This document shows positions 41,740 to 51,780 of a stretch of 64,000 nt of DNA, piece after piece. The stretch is from Parelaphostrongylus tenuis (Eukaryota > Nematoda > Chromadorea > Rhabditida > Metastrongylidae): the NCBI GenBank assembly GCA_019055375.1, contig JAHQIW010007368.1:39920-103919 (forward strand), in the 5' to 3' direction. Position 1 is the stretch's first letter, and the number at the start of each line of letters is the position of its first letter. A program made the position numbers and the translations under genes. Below the pieces are notes generated by a model. It made no database searches. It worked only from the letters and a program-made list of their open reading frames with translations, and was not told the DNA's origin.

Positions 41740-41832
41740 CCGAAGGGATGGAAGGCTTGGTAGACCATGGGCGTGGAAATGAATCACAGTGTGTGAATCA
41801 CAGAGAACCTCTTAACCGCTGCGCTACGCGTG
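41740..41832 (-). repeat. R1 head fragment
   Basis: 'agggatggaaggcttggtagaccatgg' and 'cctcttaaccgctgcgctacgcgtgcc' are the R1 head and A box in minus orientation. Confidence 0.65.
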
Positions 41833-41864
41833 CCCTCCAACTACGACAACACTAAGGTGGGTAG

Positions 41865-42115
41865 ATTGCTCAATAGACAGACGGGCTTACTGAGCTCATG
41901 AGGTGCTTTGCAAGAACCGTATGAATCAGATCGAACGTCCTATGGAACGCCACAGCCTCAGGGCTATTCTCGACATTGCAAGGAGACGTGCTCAACCAGA
42001 ATACTACGACGTTCAAGACGAAGACGAAAAACGAATTGAATGCTAGATGTGTTGGGATCCGTATAGTGAAAAAACGCTGTGAAGACGGATCAGTGAAGTG
42101 CCAAAGTGTTTCAGT
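41865..42115 (+). repeat. R2 SINE-like repeat, head altered
   Basis: 'cctatggaacgccacagcctcagggc', 'caaccagaatactacgacgttcaag', 'gttgggatccgtatagtgaa' and 'gctgtgaagacggatcagtgaagtgcc' are the R2 body and tail; the A-box head is replaced. Confidence 0.78.
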
Positions 42116-42645
42116 CAGGTATTATTAAGGCAGAATGATTAAGTATCGACATGAAGAAGAACTTAGATGAAGTGCCTGTAATTTTAACTCTGAAATTGAA
42201 ATCAGAACAATAGTATGTAGCCTAGAAATCATGAATGTCTTGAAATCAAGATTCCCGAGACGTTTCGTTCAGCTTCAGCAATCCAAAATAAATCAAAAGC
42301 ATGAACAACTCAGCATTACATACGACTTTGTCCCGTTAGACTAATCCCATGACCTGTAGTTCAATTATTGTCTCTTGTGAAGGCATAAGACTAATCTGGT
42401 CTCACTCAGTGAAAAGAAAAGGAGCAATTTTAGCTATCAATAATGCACAGAGGGGAGATTTCAATGGTTTCTAATGAAGGTGCGGTTATGAAAACTTAGC
42501 CGTCGAAAGCCAAAATTGTGTGATTTGTCTAGTCGCCAGTCCTTAAGGACAGCTCTTGAAAGGACATAATAAGTCCCTGATTGATTTCGAGGCTTACCAA
42601 ATGCTCTTTTATCACTTTTAGATGATCCGTCTCCATAGTTTTTTC
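42116..42645. other. No supported feature
   Basis: Some R5-like sequence near 42480-42540; otherwise nothing recognised. Confidence 0.25.
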
Positions 42646-42790
42646 ACTGTGTGGATCTCACCACTTCTAGAATTTAGTTCTTCGCCTTTATCATGAATGC
42701 CGTAGAATACTGGCCGAGCACGTCTCCTTCTAATCTTGAGGATGGCCTGGCTCTGGCATTCCTATGCGTATCATGTGGGAATCAGTCCTG
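42646..42790 (-). repeat. R2 SINE-like fragment
   Basis: Minus-strand R2: 'cactgtgtggatctc', 'gaatgccgtagaatactggccgagca' and 'cttgaggatggcctggctctggc'. Confidence 0.7.
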
Positions 42791-43155
42791 CACTGCGTCG
42801 CGACGTGCATCACGACCATTCATTCACCGACTAGATATTATTCTTTCAACTCTTCAATTTCATTATTTTGCAGGACAGAATAAAAAGGCCTGCAAATGAT
42901 GTGAATGACGTTGACAACTGACGTATGAATTGCTTTGTAACTTCGTTCAGTGGAAAGACGATGGACTCAACCTCAATATTTCACGCTTTCCAAGAAGCCT
43001 CATCACTCTGAATGGTCTTAATCCTGACAGAAATTCCATAATAGAAGATTACGACCTTAAAGACCGTAACACTACGGAGTAGAATACTTCGCGGTGAGTG
43101 AAGAAAAATCAAACTCCACTGCCACACCGATCATAGTAGAGAAACGATAAGATAT

Positions 43156-43362
43156 TTAGCTGTGATCTAACCGTGACTGACAACATATTAGGTCCACATA
43201 ATTAATGGTGAGGGCCTCCTGATGTGTCGATTCCGTGGTTTCATTCACCCAGATGACTCTGGCTCCATATGGCGTCGAAGGGCTCCTTCCTGCTGACTCT
43301 TTTTGTCCAAGACACAAATCAAACGAAAAAACTTGTGTATATCGCACATCACCTCTAAACAT
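43156..43362 (-). CDS. Coding-like frame, unrecognised
   Basis: Reads GDVRYTQVFSFDLCLGQKES, then ARVIWVNETTESTHQEALTI and ends QSRLDHS-stop. Protein-like composition with an NET glycosylation site, but no clear acceptor or second exon. Confidence 0.25.
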   Translation of the reverse strand: MFRGDVRYTQVFSFDLCLGQKESAGRSPSTPYGARVIWVNETTESTHQEALTINYVDLICCQSRLDHS

Positions 43363-43445
43363 TGCGCCTAGCCGACCAGTCTTGCCTATTATTTGACGCC
43401 TATGGGTGTTTAATGCTTAAATTCATCTAGTAAATCTCTCTCTGT

Positions 43446-43712
43446 GAAAGGATAGAGGATAAAGCCCTAGGCGTTTATCAATCCCTTGAGAGATACGCCA
43501 TACATTCGACTTCATCTAGCATAGTCAGAGGTGATGAACGCACATTTGGACTTCAGTGACTGACACTGGCCTGCCTGCAACAATTCGCCGACCTCGGAGA
43601 GATGGGGGGGGGGGGGCTTGGTGAGACATGGAAGTGGGATCAAACCCTTGATCGCGTGTGCCTTAACAGAACACCTTTCACCATTGCGCCAGATCCATCT
43701 TTCTACTCTTCT
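43446..43712 (-). repeat. R1 SINE-like repeat with a G14 tract
   Basis: 3' tail 'aaagccctaggcgtttatcaatccc', head 'gaacacctttcaccattgcgcc'. A run of 14 G at about 43603-43616 interrupts the 'ggaggga' element. Confidence 0.78.
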
Positions 43713-43779
43713 TGTGTTACAGAATTCTTCGGTCCCGTGACGTATTACAACACCTTCCTTTTCCAAGATTTATTGCAAT

Positions 43780-46303
43780 CTAAGCAATTTTAGGTTTCTT
43801 CGCAAAGACATCGTCAGCATTGTACATTCTCGGAGCATCGGTAATGATTGCAGCATCTTTAGGAGCGACTGAGACGACCGGATGTGCAAAGCGACATCGA
43901 TCACCACGTCTGCATTTGCCACGAGCGAACGCTCTAAATAGAATCAGTTAAACAGTGAACAAGCAATGAATTCATAGTAAGTAATCATTTCGCTACAGCA
44001 GAAGTTTTCGGCTGGCGAGAGATTCGGACGGCCACAAAGAACATATGATTAATCTTCTTGCCAAAAATACCTTTATGAAAGTCTTTTTTATGATTCCGTC
44101 ATTCGATAACGATAAATGTCCCACTACAGTCTAGATTTACGTAATAAATACCAAATTTTTACCAGGGGTCGAGCCAATCTTCGTAGCCGTCCGAACTGCG
44201 AAGACAAGCGCGTATCGTAATTGTTACACACCGTATCGAAAGGACTAACAGCTAAGCTTTATGCCATGATAATTTAGAATCTTGTTCTCGAAGATAGCAA
44301 TCGAAATAAGCGGACAAAGGGGATGGTGTCATAGATTATTGACATTAGATAAAAACTTTTTGACTCAAATCTACCCATGAACTTTCAAATACTCTGTATT
44401 AACCAGATTTATGTGACATTCTAGTAAGTGTAAGCAAAATTCGTATGATTTCATAAGAAGGCTAGATACGTTCCGATACGGTATCTATCAAACACAATAC
44501 ACGTGGACTCATGCTGTTCAAACGGTTTACGAAGATTGGCGTGACCCCTATTGAAAATCTGGTGCTTATTGAGAAATGTGAGTCTTCGAAAGATAAAGGC
44601 TCTATTGCTGCTAGAAAATGCTTTGAACGGAAAAAAAGAAGTGAAATATGCAAATAAGAAAAGTTCTATGTAAAAGCCCAAATCGCCGCTCAGCCAAGAA
44701 CGGCCGCCGTAGAGAAAGGATTAAATAACCGCTTTGGGACGAGGGTATTTTGTGCGCCTTTTTCAGACTCTTAGTAGTCATTCGATAACTCAGATCTCGG
44801 AAATCTCATTATACTTTGCCATTATAACAGCTCTGTTAAAGCGCTATAACAGAGAAAACAAAACTACGTTCGAATTTCAACGTGTATTTTTTGCTTGGCT
44901 AGAATTTGTAGACGGCTTCAAACCAAAGTCTTATTACTTATTCGACAACTAGAAAAATGGTGATTGTAAAACTATAAGTGGGTTGTAAAAAGGTTTTCAC
45001 TGACAAAAAAATATTGAGTATTCTCATAAGTTTTGGCTCTTGAGCACTATACACCAAATTTATTAACCATGAGAGATTGAATTGTATTATTTTAATGTCG
45101 CTCAATTGCATGCCATTTTGACATGTAGCGTGCCTAAATTGCTTTAAGGTGGAGCTGCCCTGGGAACAAATTCGCTAGCTATTCATGCACAAATGGCGCA
45201 TAGAGGAAAATGCCAGTGAAGCGGCGAGCAAGGTCAATGGAGCTTGGCCAATGATACGGTTGCAGAAAGGACGGCTAGGAAGTGGTTCACGAAGTTCTAA
45301 GCGGGAGAGGACAGCCTGGAGGATCAGTTGGGCTCGGCCTGTCCAAAGGAAGTTGATCGTCAAGATGTCTCTGAGGTGGTCGAAGAGAATACCTCAATGA
45401 TATGCCGAATGCTAGCCGAAGAGTTCGATGTTGCTTCAAAATCATCGAGAACATTTTGCAGGAACTGGGCAAGATCTGGAAGAAGTTAAAGTGGGTGCCA
45501 TATCGAAGCTCAGAAGCCGTCCTTTCTACAACCGTATCAATATCTCAAGCACTGTTTATTCCGCAGGCCGCTTCACTAGCATTTTCCCCTGCGGGCCACT
45601 CGTGTATGAATAGCAAGCGAGTTTGTTCCCACGACAGCTTCATCTTGAAGCAATTATAGGCAGATTGTATATCGAAATGTTCGCAAGAAAATGCGCAATT
45701 GAACGATACAAAAACCACGCGATTTCAGTGCAAAAGTCATAGTAAAAACCAAAACGGTTCGAACTTCTTACACAACCTGCCTGATATTTTCGCTACTACA
45801 GTGAAGTTCTTTCAGAACAAAGTACACTGTTGAGATGGCCATTATCTAAGCTAATGAATGAATACTGCAAGTGCAGTGCAAAATCTCTGCCTAGTGAAAA
45901 AGACATCTAAATATTCGCGTAACTGGGTAGATACACGCCGATCTGAATGAGATATGAGGACAATCGACTGATATCGGGAACAGAAAGAAGAAGCCTCACC
46001 GACACAGAGGTTTTTTCTTCTCAGCCTTTTCAGTTAACGGAACATGCTGACTCAGCGTCAGAACTTGTGCATGGTCTTCCCGTTCACGTTCACTTGAAAA
46101 TACACTGGAACTCTGCAATGAATGAGGAACACAAAAATGACAAAACGGATGACTTTTTCTTATTTTACATAAACCATCCAATTTGGATTGACACTGATCT
46201 CATCAAAAATGATAACATAACATCGAATACAATAAATGGTAGATCCTCACCACATGCGTTCCCTTCAGGATAGAACTTGCACTCGGAAGACGCTGTGCTG
46301 AAC
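43780..46303 (-). CDS. CCCH-type zinc-finger protein, 3' exons
   Basis: Terminal exon complement(43780..43933) reads AFARGKCRRGDRCRFAHP, and ends DDVFAKKPKIA-stop. Exon complement(46000..46112) reads SSSVFSSEREREDHAQVLTL, and ends KKKPLC plus CG. CG+A gives Arg and completes a finger C-x7-C-x5-C-x3-H across the junction. CCCH fingers usually bind RNA. A further exon complement(46251..46303) is likely. In phase with the next exon it reads PSASSILKGTHV. In another frame it reads ECKFYPEGNAC, which looks like half of a second CCCH finger. The 2-kb intron holds a TIR element and a mariner foldback. Specific orthologue not identified. Confidence 0.6.
44150..44572. repeat. Inverted-repeat transposon remnant in the CCCH gene intron
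   Basis: About 90 bp at 44155-44245 and 44473-44570 are inverted copies sharing 'ttacgaagattggc.(c/g)tgacccc(t)' and 'ttcgatacggt.t.taac'. Another partial match occurs near 44005-44035. Both arms give a chance YEDW-x-DP peptide when read inward, so the frames here are not genes. Confidence 0.6.
45150..45765. repeat. Foldback built from a mariner transposase helix-turn-helix segment
   Basis: Plus strand from 45178 encodes a decayed mariner N-terminus: EENASEAASKVNGAW, TVAERTARKWFTKF, EDSLEDQLGSACPKEVDRQD, followed by a second-helix-like region. An inverted partial copy lies at 45537-45660 on the minus strand ('gctattcatacacgagtggcc'). Outer sequence 45660-45765 matches 51120-51240. Same design as the element at 50.8-51.24 kb. 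Confidence 0.65.
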
Positions 46304-46329
46304 CTAAACTAATTAGTCAAATTATAAAG

Positions 46330-46560
46330 TAGAGGTGGTTTGTGGTGCAGTGTATCAGGATGCAGAGTGATAAAGGGCACTGGTTCGAACCCCTTCCCCA
46401 ACACTCTCTTGTAGTTGGTCGACGACGCCTCGGTGTACCCCTTGGCCCGGCTACCTACAAAATTGCAAAGAGAACAGTCTCGGCCACGAATCAGCGACAT
46501 TCATAAAGAAGACAAGATCTTCACGTAGGAGCCGAAACCACACGTAAAATGTTCACAGGC
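46330..46560 (+). repeat. tRNA-derived repeat, R2-related
   Basis: 'ttgtggtgcagtgtatcagg' (A box) and 'ggttcgaaccccttcccc' (good B box), then an R2-like body 'attcataaagaagacaagatcttcacg'. Frames nearby derive from it. Confidence 0.55.
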
Positions 46561-46589
46561 TTTGTGTCACAAGTGTGATAGCAGAAGAG

Positions 46590-46665
46590 AAACTCTGCTA
46601 GAGTGGTAGCTAGGACGCACCACCCGCAGGAGTGGGGCGCAGGTTCCCGTTCCCACTTGAGCCCA
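46590..46665 (+). repeat. tRNA-like segment, R3-related
   Basis: 'gagtggtagctaggacgcacc' and 'gcgcaggttcccgttcccac' resemble A and B boxes; no full tRNA fold. Confidence 0.4.
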
Positions 46666-46679
46666 GGATGCTGCATGTC

Positions 46680-46905
46680 ATCAACACACATAGAGTGTAG
46701 AACGTTCGTCGTCGCTAACTCTTAGTGTGGGGACCGAAGCACCCACACAGGATTGGCAAAAGACGAGAAAGGGTAACTTTCCGACTAACGAGATCGCAAG
46801 ATCAAAACACGTGTATCGAGCTGTATAAGTCAGCCCTCTTTGACAGACCACTGACATGCGTGGCTCAAAAATGATTGCTAGGCATATTGAAATGTGATCA
46901 ACATT
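46680..46905 (+). repeat. R4 hammerhead-bearing repeat
   Basis: 'catagagtgtagaacgttcgtcgtcgctaactcttagtg', 'cacacaggattggcaaaagac', then the hammerhead, then 'gacagaccactgacatgcgtggctcaaaaatgattg'. Single copy, same orientation as the inverted unit at 24 kb. Confidence 0.82.
46780..46822 (+). ncRNA. Hammerhead motif with two core mutations, R4
   Basis: CUAACGA in place of CUGACGA (G5 to A), stem II GAUC-GCAA-GAUC fully paired, then AAAAC in place of GAAAC (G12 to A), ACGUGUA, UCGAGC. Stems are the best of all copies, but both changes should abolish cleavage. Confidence 0.65.
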
Positions 46906-46969
46906 GTTGATTCATCGAAGATAACAATTCTTTTCACACAACCGCTTTATAGTGGTGATCTGATGTTGA

Positions 46970-47400
46970 ACATATACCCAATGATGTAGAAAGAAGTGCG
47001 AAATTCTTGCGCCAGCCGGGACTCGAACTCGTATTTCACTCTACTTGGGGGAACGGGAAGGGGGGGGGGGGGGGTTTCTCTAACACGTATCAACCTGTCA
47101 TCAACCAACCGCCAGTGGTTTGGTCTATCAACCGGTTAAATAAAAAGAAACTTTGTCTTGTACATATGTATTCGATATCTGTCAGCGTGACTGGGTTAAA
47201 CGCTGATACCGACTACGTGGGCCAAACCGTTGACGGTTGGTTGCTGATAGATTGACGCGTTGCAGCGTACGAAGAGTGTTGGCAAAATAGGCCACGATAT
47301 TAGGGCACGTGCCCCCGAATAGGGTGAAATGCGGGTTTGATTTCTGTCTGAGTGAAAAGTTTTGCACATCACTCTACATCATTCGGTATATTCAATGACC
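46970..47400. repeat. R3 foldback element
   Basis: Ends 'atgatgtagaaagaagtgc' and 'gcacatcactctacatcat' are inverted copies. Contains 'gccgggactcgaactcgtatttcac' and 'ggttgacggttgg...' as in 6.4-6.7 and 31.6-32.0 kb. A G-run of about 17 at 47058-47074 lies in the left arm. Confidence 0.72.
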
Positions 47401-47619
47401 TTTGTGAGGATGAATGCGAGAAGTGAACGGAATGCAAGACCTGTTGGGATCCTTCTAGTAAATTGTGATGACAAATCGTGTGAAATAAATAAAATGGAAG
47501 AAATCAAAAGCATTTCCAGAAAACCATGTCTTTCACTGTGTGGAGACATCGGACAGCTGAACAGATTGGAATTATATGATTTCGACTTTTACCGATTTCG
47601 CAGAAAGAAAGATAGCACA

Positions 47620-47695
47620 GCAAGAGCCGCGGTAGTGCAGTGGCTAGCACGAGCACTCGGAAATGGCGAGACACGGGTTCAACTCCCGACCGGAG
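47620..47695 (+). repeat. tRNA-like repeat segment
   Basis: 'gcggtagtgcagtggctagc' (A box) and 'gggttcaactcccgacc' (B box), spaced as in a tRNA, with no matching acceptor stem. Immediately precedes an R1 copy. Confidence 0.5.
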
Positions 47696-47751
47696 ATTAC
47701 TGCTTTACATGCTACTCATCATTATTATATATTATTTATATCATCATAAAA

Positions 47752-48055
47752 GGATAAAGGATAAAGCTTTCGGCGTTGATCAATCCCTGAGGGATGCGCC
47801 ATGCATTCGACTTCAATTTTAAACTTCGTTTAAAGTGACTGAATGCATATATGGCCTTTACAATGACTTGCGGTGGCCTCCCGCTGAACTGAGTCAGTGC
47901 TGCTCATCCTCCCGGACAAGTCTGAGACCTGTCCGGTACCAATTTACCGACCCCGGAGGGATGGATGGCTTGGTGAGCCATGAGCGCGAGATCGAACCAG
48001 TGACCTTGTGTGCGACGCAGGGCACCTCTAACCACTGCGCCACATGCGCTCTAAA
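47752..48055 (-). repeat. R1 SINE-like repeat, complete and well preserved
   Basis: Tail 'ggataaagctttcggcgttgatcaatccctgagggatgcgcc', B box as 'gagatcgaaccagtgacc', A box as 'cctctaaccactgcgccacatgc'. The best copy for defining the family. Confidence 0.9.
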
Positions 48056-48439
48056 TCGCCATATCACCAATGAAAGGCGGTTGAATAAAGAATTCTGGCA
48101 GAATGAAGGAGACCAACCTGTAGTCGCCTTAGTGGCACCTGCCTTGACGTCTTTGGTTTGATCTACCTCCTCCTCCTCATCATCACTGCTTGTTCCTTCA
48201 TCACCTCCAAATAAGTACGAAGATTTCTGAAACTATTCAAGTATTGATACTTTCGGGACGGCAGATGATCACTGTACTGCGCAATTCGCAAGCGCCGCGC
48301 GACTTTCGTTTTTTCATTGGGATTTCTTCCCTCTTCGAAATAAACCCCCAGGTTTTTAGTCTTGGTCTGATACTCTAAGAACTTTTTCTACATGATCACA
48401 TGCTTTTTGTGCACATGAAGCTCCTTCGTACGAAGAAAA

Positions 48440-48800
48440 CTCCGAGGATGAAACGTGATTTTCTTTTCGCTCTTACGGCGCTAAATGGAGATCTTTTGAA
48501 AAGCTAATTGTAGTCTCAGAATCGTCGAGATTTGAGCTATCGAAGGACTGCCTAAAGCCCAGCGGGAAGCGTTCCACAGGCCTCGGCCTAGCAAACAAGG
48601 CAAATCGAGTGCAAAGAATAAAATTATTTGCGATACGACGCAATACGAAAGGCTTTCAGAAACCACACAGACTATGGAAATCCCCGAGATTCAAGCTTTC
48701 GAATGATTCAAAAAGTCTAGGAAGAAATCTTTTCCCGCGAGAAAGGCCTCCAAAGAACCTTTTCGGATAAACGCTGTCCCGAACGGACTAAGCATCACGA
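48440..48800 (+). repeat. R5 dispersed repeat
   Basis: Contains 'tcttacggcgctaaatggagatc', 'cgagattcaagctttcgaatgattc' and 'cgcgagaaaggcctccaa', shared with other R5 copies. The 48481-48666 minus-strand frame is within it. Confidence 0.55.
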
Positions 48801-48964
48801 ATCTAGTGGAAAGTTGTGGTCCCATCAATTTTTTAGGTCTAAGCCTGAGCGTGCTCGTGTAATTTCCTGTCTAAAAAAGTCAGTTAGAAAAACATTAAGC
48901 AGTTCGTTCGGAGTGTTCTTCAAAGACCAAGCTCAACTCCAATATATCTGGTAATTATTTTTAG

Positions 48965-49225
48965 AAAACACACTGCCGACATAATATTTATTTCACTTGA
49001 CGGCACGTGTAGACCGTTTGTTGTCGCCCACTCTCTATGGGGGGATGTAGGGGCCCTCGAGAGGATTGGCTAAAGACGAAGGGCGCTGCCGACTGATGAG
49101 GCTACCAAGGCCAAAACACGTGTGTTACTGGGCTCTATGGGTTGCCCATAAAGGACCACATGACATGTTGGCTTGACCAAGATAATTCTTCTATCGACCG
49201 CTTTTCTGAAGACCCGCTCAAAATT
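48965..49225 (+). repeat. R4 repeat nested in the foldback
   Basis: Contains 'tgtcgcccactctctatgggggg', 'ggattggctaaagacg', a hammerhead, and 'ccacatgacatgttggctt'. Diverged from other R4 copies. Confidence 0.7.
49086..49136 (+). ncRNA. Hammerhead motif, diverged R4 copy
   Basis: CUGAUGA (canonical), stem II GGCU-ACCAA-GGCC, then AAAAC (G12 to A), ACGUGUGUUA, then GGGCUC. Stem II pairs differ from every other copy yet still match. G12 loss should inactivate it. Confidence 0.55.
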
Positions 49226-49802
49226 ATATAATCTGATAAGGATGTAACATGTTTTGAGCTGTTAGGTCTAGTCCTATACAGGCGCCTGCTTCGTCCTATT
49301 GGGACTCTTCAGTACCAGCCTCCCCGGCTCAATCGATCCCCTGAGGCTAGATAATCTTCTAAAAAGGAATTGACGCCGAGCAATAAATCACCCCAAATAA
49401 GAACATGGAGTTACCTGACACTGTAGTGACCGGCAGTCGAGATCATAGCTATTCACTGTAATGTAAAATTCATTGTGATAGCTACGACCTCGACTGCCGG
49501 CCACCACATAGCCAGGTAACTCCATCATCTGACTTGGGGTGATTTATTACTCGGCGTCGATTCCTCTATAGAGGATTATTTAACCTCAGGGGATCGACTA
49601 AACCGAGGGAGGCAGGTACTGATGAGTCCCAGATGGGAAGAAACAGGTACCTGTACAGCACTAGACCTGACAGCTCAAAACATGTTACATCCTTATCAGA
49701 AATAATTACCAGATAATCAGAAAAAAAAACTTTAGAAACTCATGGGACCATAACTATCCAAAGGGGCCAACATCACAAATACTAGCTATTGAGATTGGAC
49801 GC

Positions 49803-50273
49803 ATGGCCAAAAGGCTTTCTAATCGAGGAGAGGGTTTCCAAATATCGATGCTTGAGGGGAGCGCAGGCAGATCACAGAGGCCCCGGAGGGGGGCGATCCA
49901 TGGGAAGATCAGAATGTCTATGAACATACCAGGGTCACCTCCTCTTCCACGTCGCGCGGCGAGTCGTCGTCGTCCAACGTATGGCCAGTCTCATCGTCTG
50001 GGGGCGAGTCACCACAACTTCCATCGAAGTCGGAGCCATCAGAGCTTCCCACATCGCTTCCATAGGCGGAGATCAAATTCAAGGCCATCAGTAGATCAGG
50101 AAGCTCCTGTCGTATGCACGTCGTGCTCTACGGCTATTTCGTGGACAATGTTCGCACGTTTCCGTAATTGCGGACAAAACAACAAAATGACGTGCCGAAA
50201 TTGCTTGGTGATTTTCGATCGGAAACAAACCGCTATGAGAAGTGATATCAAGTCTAAGAAAGTGTCCCCATGA
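49803..50273 (+). CDS. Basic Arg/Ser/His-rich open frame with a C-terminal cysteine motif
   Basis: 157 codons, unusually GC-rich for the window. Basic low-complexity middle, then VVCTSCSTAIS and FRNCGQNNKMTCRNC, a possible zinc-binding C-x2-C ... C-x7-C-x2-C arrangement. A partial second copy of the cysteine part follows at about 50343-50450 (LCNCGRDSKMTC then stop). All three plus-strand frames are open across 49930-50070 (one is Ser-rich), so the true frame is uncertain. No family recognised. Confidence 0.35.
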   Translation: MAKRLSNRGEGFQISMLEGSAGRSQRPRRGAIHGKIRMSMNIPGSPPLPRRAASRRRPTYGQSHRLGASHHNFHRSRSHQSFPHRFHRRRSNSRPSVDQEAPVVCTSCSTAISWTMFARFRNCGQNNKMTCRNCLVIFDRKQTAMRSDIKSKKVSP

Positions 50274-50514
50274 AAAAGAAATCAAAATAAGAATGAGTAT
50301 GAAAAATCTATGGAAGTCTCTGACACTCGAGTGTTCCGCCGCCTGAATAAACTACTCAAATTGTGCAATTGCGGACGAGACAGCAAAATGACGTGCTAAA
50401 ATCATTTCCAGCTGATCAGAACAACGCTGCTATGATGAATGATATTGAAATCACTGGAATGCGTCTATACCATCATTCATAATTAATTCCAACAACTTTG
50501 TACTCAGTTTATAT

Positions 50515-50760
50515 GAGGCGCCGTGGCCGAGTGGTTGTGATGCTCGTTGCGGCGCGCATGGGGCTGATCCCCACCCCAGCCTCTCCGACAATCTATCAAC
50601 GAGTGCCCTATGGAACGCCACAGCCAGGCTATCCTCAGCATTTCAAGGAGACGTACTCAACAGTATTCTGCGATGTTCCAGCAAGAAGACGAAGAGAAAG
50701 ACGAAGTGGAATGGATCCGCACAATGAAAGAAAAAACTTGAGACGGATCGATTAAGTGAA
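50515..50760 (+). repeat. R2 SINE-like repeat, complete
   Basis: 'gaggcgccgtggccgagtgg' head, 'gatccccaccccagcctctcc', 'ccctatggaacgccacagccaggctatcctcagc', 'gacggatcgattaagtg' tail. With 15.76 kb the best R2 copy. Confidence 0.88.
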
Positions 50761-50825
50761 AAGAGATCTTGGTATCTTCAATTGTGCATTCTTTCGCAAA
50801 CATTTTGATATACAACTCGCCTATA

Positions 50826-51245
50826 CTTGATTTTAGATGCAGCTGTCGCTGGAAGAAATTCGCTTGCTACTCATACAACCGAATGACGCGTAGGGGACTG
50901 ATGCTAGTGAAACGGCGCGCAAGATTGATGGAGCTTCCAAGGACGGCCCGAGCCCTACTGATCCTCGAGACTGTTCTCTTCAATTTCAACTTTGAACTTC
51001 ACGAACCATTTCTCAGTCGTCCTTTCTGCAACCGTACCGCCGCCATAAACATCAATAGTCTTGCGCGCCTCTTCACTAACATTTTCTCCTCGGCGCCATT
51101 CCGTATAGATAAGTTGTGAACTAAAATGTTCAAAAGAAAATACGCCAGTGAACGACGCCAAAATCATGCAATTTTATTGCAAAAATCCTATGAAAAACCC
51201 AAGACGGCACGAACATTTTGCACAACTTAGTGGAATCGAAATTTG
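50826..51245. repeat. Foldback built from a mariner helix-turn-helix segment, second locus
   Basis: Minus strand 51168-50955 reads EWRRGENVSEEARKTIDVYG, GGTVAERTTEKWFVKFK; plus strand 50826-50980 holds an inverted partial copy ('ggaagaaattcgcttgctactcatac'). The outer sequence 51120-51245 matches 45660-45765. No catalytic domain. Confidence 0.65.
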
Positions 51246-51289
51246 ATACTATAGAAATTACGGTACTTTCCGTTATCCGCACCCGTTTA

Positions 51290-51660
51290 AGCCCCGCGGA
51301 AATAAATTAAGCCTTTGTTTTTCTCAGTGTGTCAGAAGTCATTCATTGAAGCTCGAGAATTTCAATGGCATATTCGGTTTTTGGAAAGATCTTTTTTTTT
51401 GCTCTGTAGCAGTAAAAGTAAACTTGTGTTTCACACTCAGGCATTTCTCGTTGGAGAAAGCTTTTCCCTTAGGCCTCCAATAATCATTTAATAGCACAAA
51501 TCCCTATGATTTCAATTGTGTACAGAAGGACTCTACAATACGTTGTAGCAGCCAAAGGAAAATTAGGTCTCGCACTCAGCACGAATTCTTCGCTCCGGCA
51601 CGTGGATGAGATTCGAAGAACGTTGGTGCCAAGCCATAGCGCTTTTGCAGCATAACGGTT
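51290..51660 (-). repeat. R5-like dispersed repeat
   Basis: 'tgtttcacactcaggcatttctc' and 'ttaggcctccaataatcatt' match R5 in reverse orientation; two overlapping partial copies appear. Confidence 0.4.
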
Positions 51661-51780
51661 GATTGATAGCATAAATTTATACGATTCTGAAACTAGGTGT
51701 ACAGAAACTTTGTTCTATCGCTCTGTGAGCCTTAGATTTTCATTTCCATTTCATGTCAGCAAATAAACTCGCTATTAATA

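Larger units (their letters stand above)
48945..49712. repeat. Long foldback element with an R4 copy inserted in its left arm
   Basis: Left arm 'tatctggtaattattt' (48945) resumes at 49228 with 'ctgataaggatgtaacatgttttgagctgt'; the right arm ends 'acagctcaaaacatgttacatccttatcag...aataattaccagata' (49669-49712). Arms also pair through 'tggagttacctg..', 'ggggtgatttatta' and 'cgacggtc/gtcgaggtc'. The interrupting 48965-49190 is R4. Non-coding. Confidence 0.82.

Noticed and set aside
44150..44572. Apparent peptides with a shared YEDW-x-DP motif on both strands
   Set aside because: They come from inverted copies of one DNA sequence; terminal inverted repeats explain it better than two genes.
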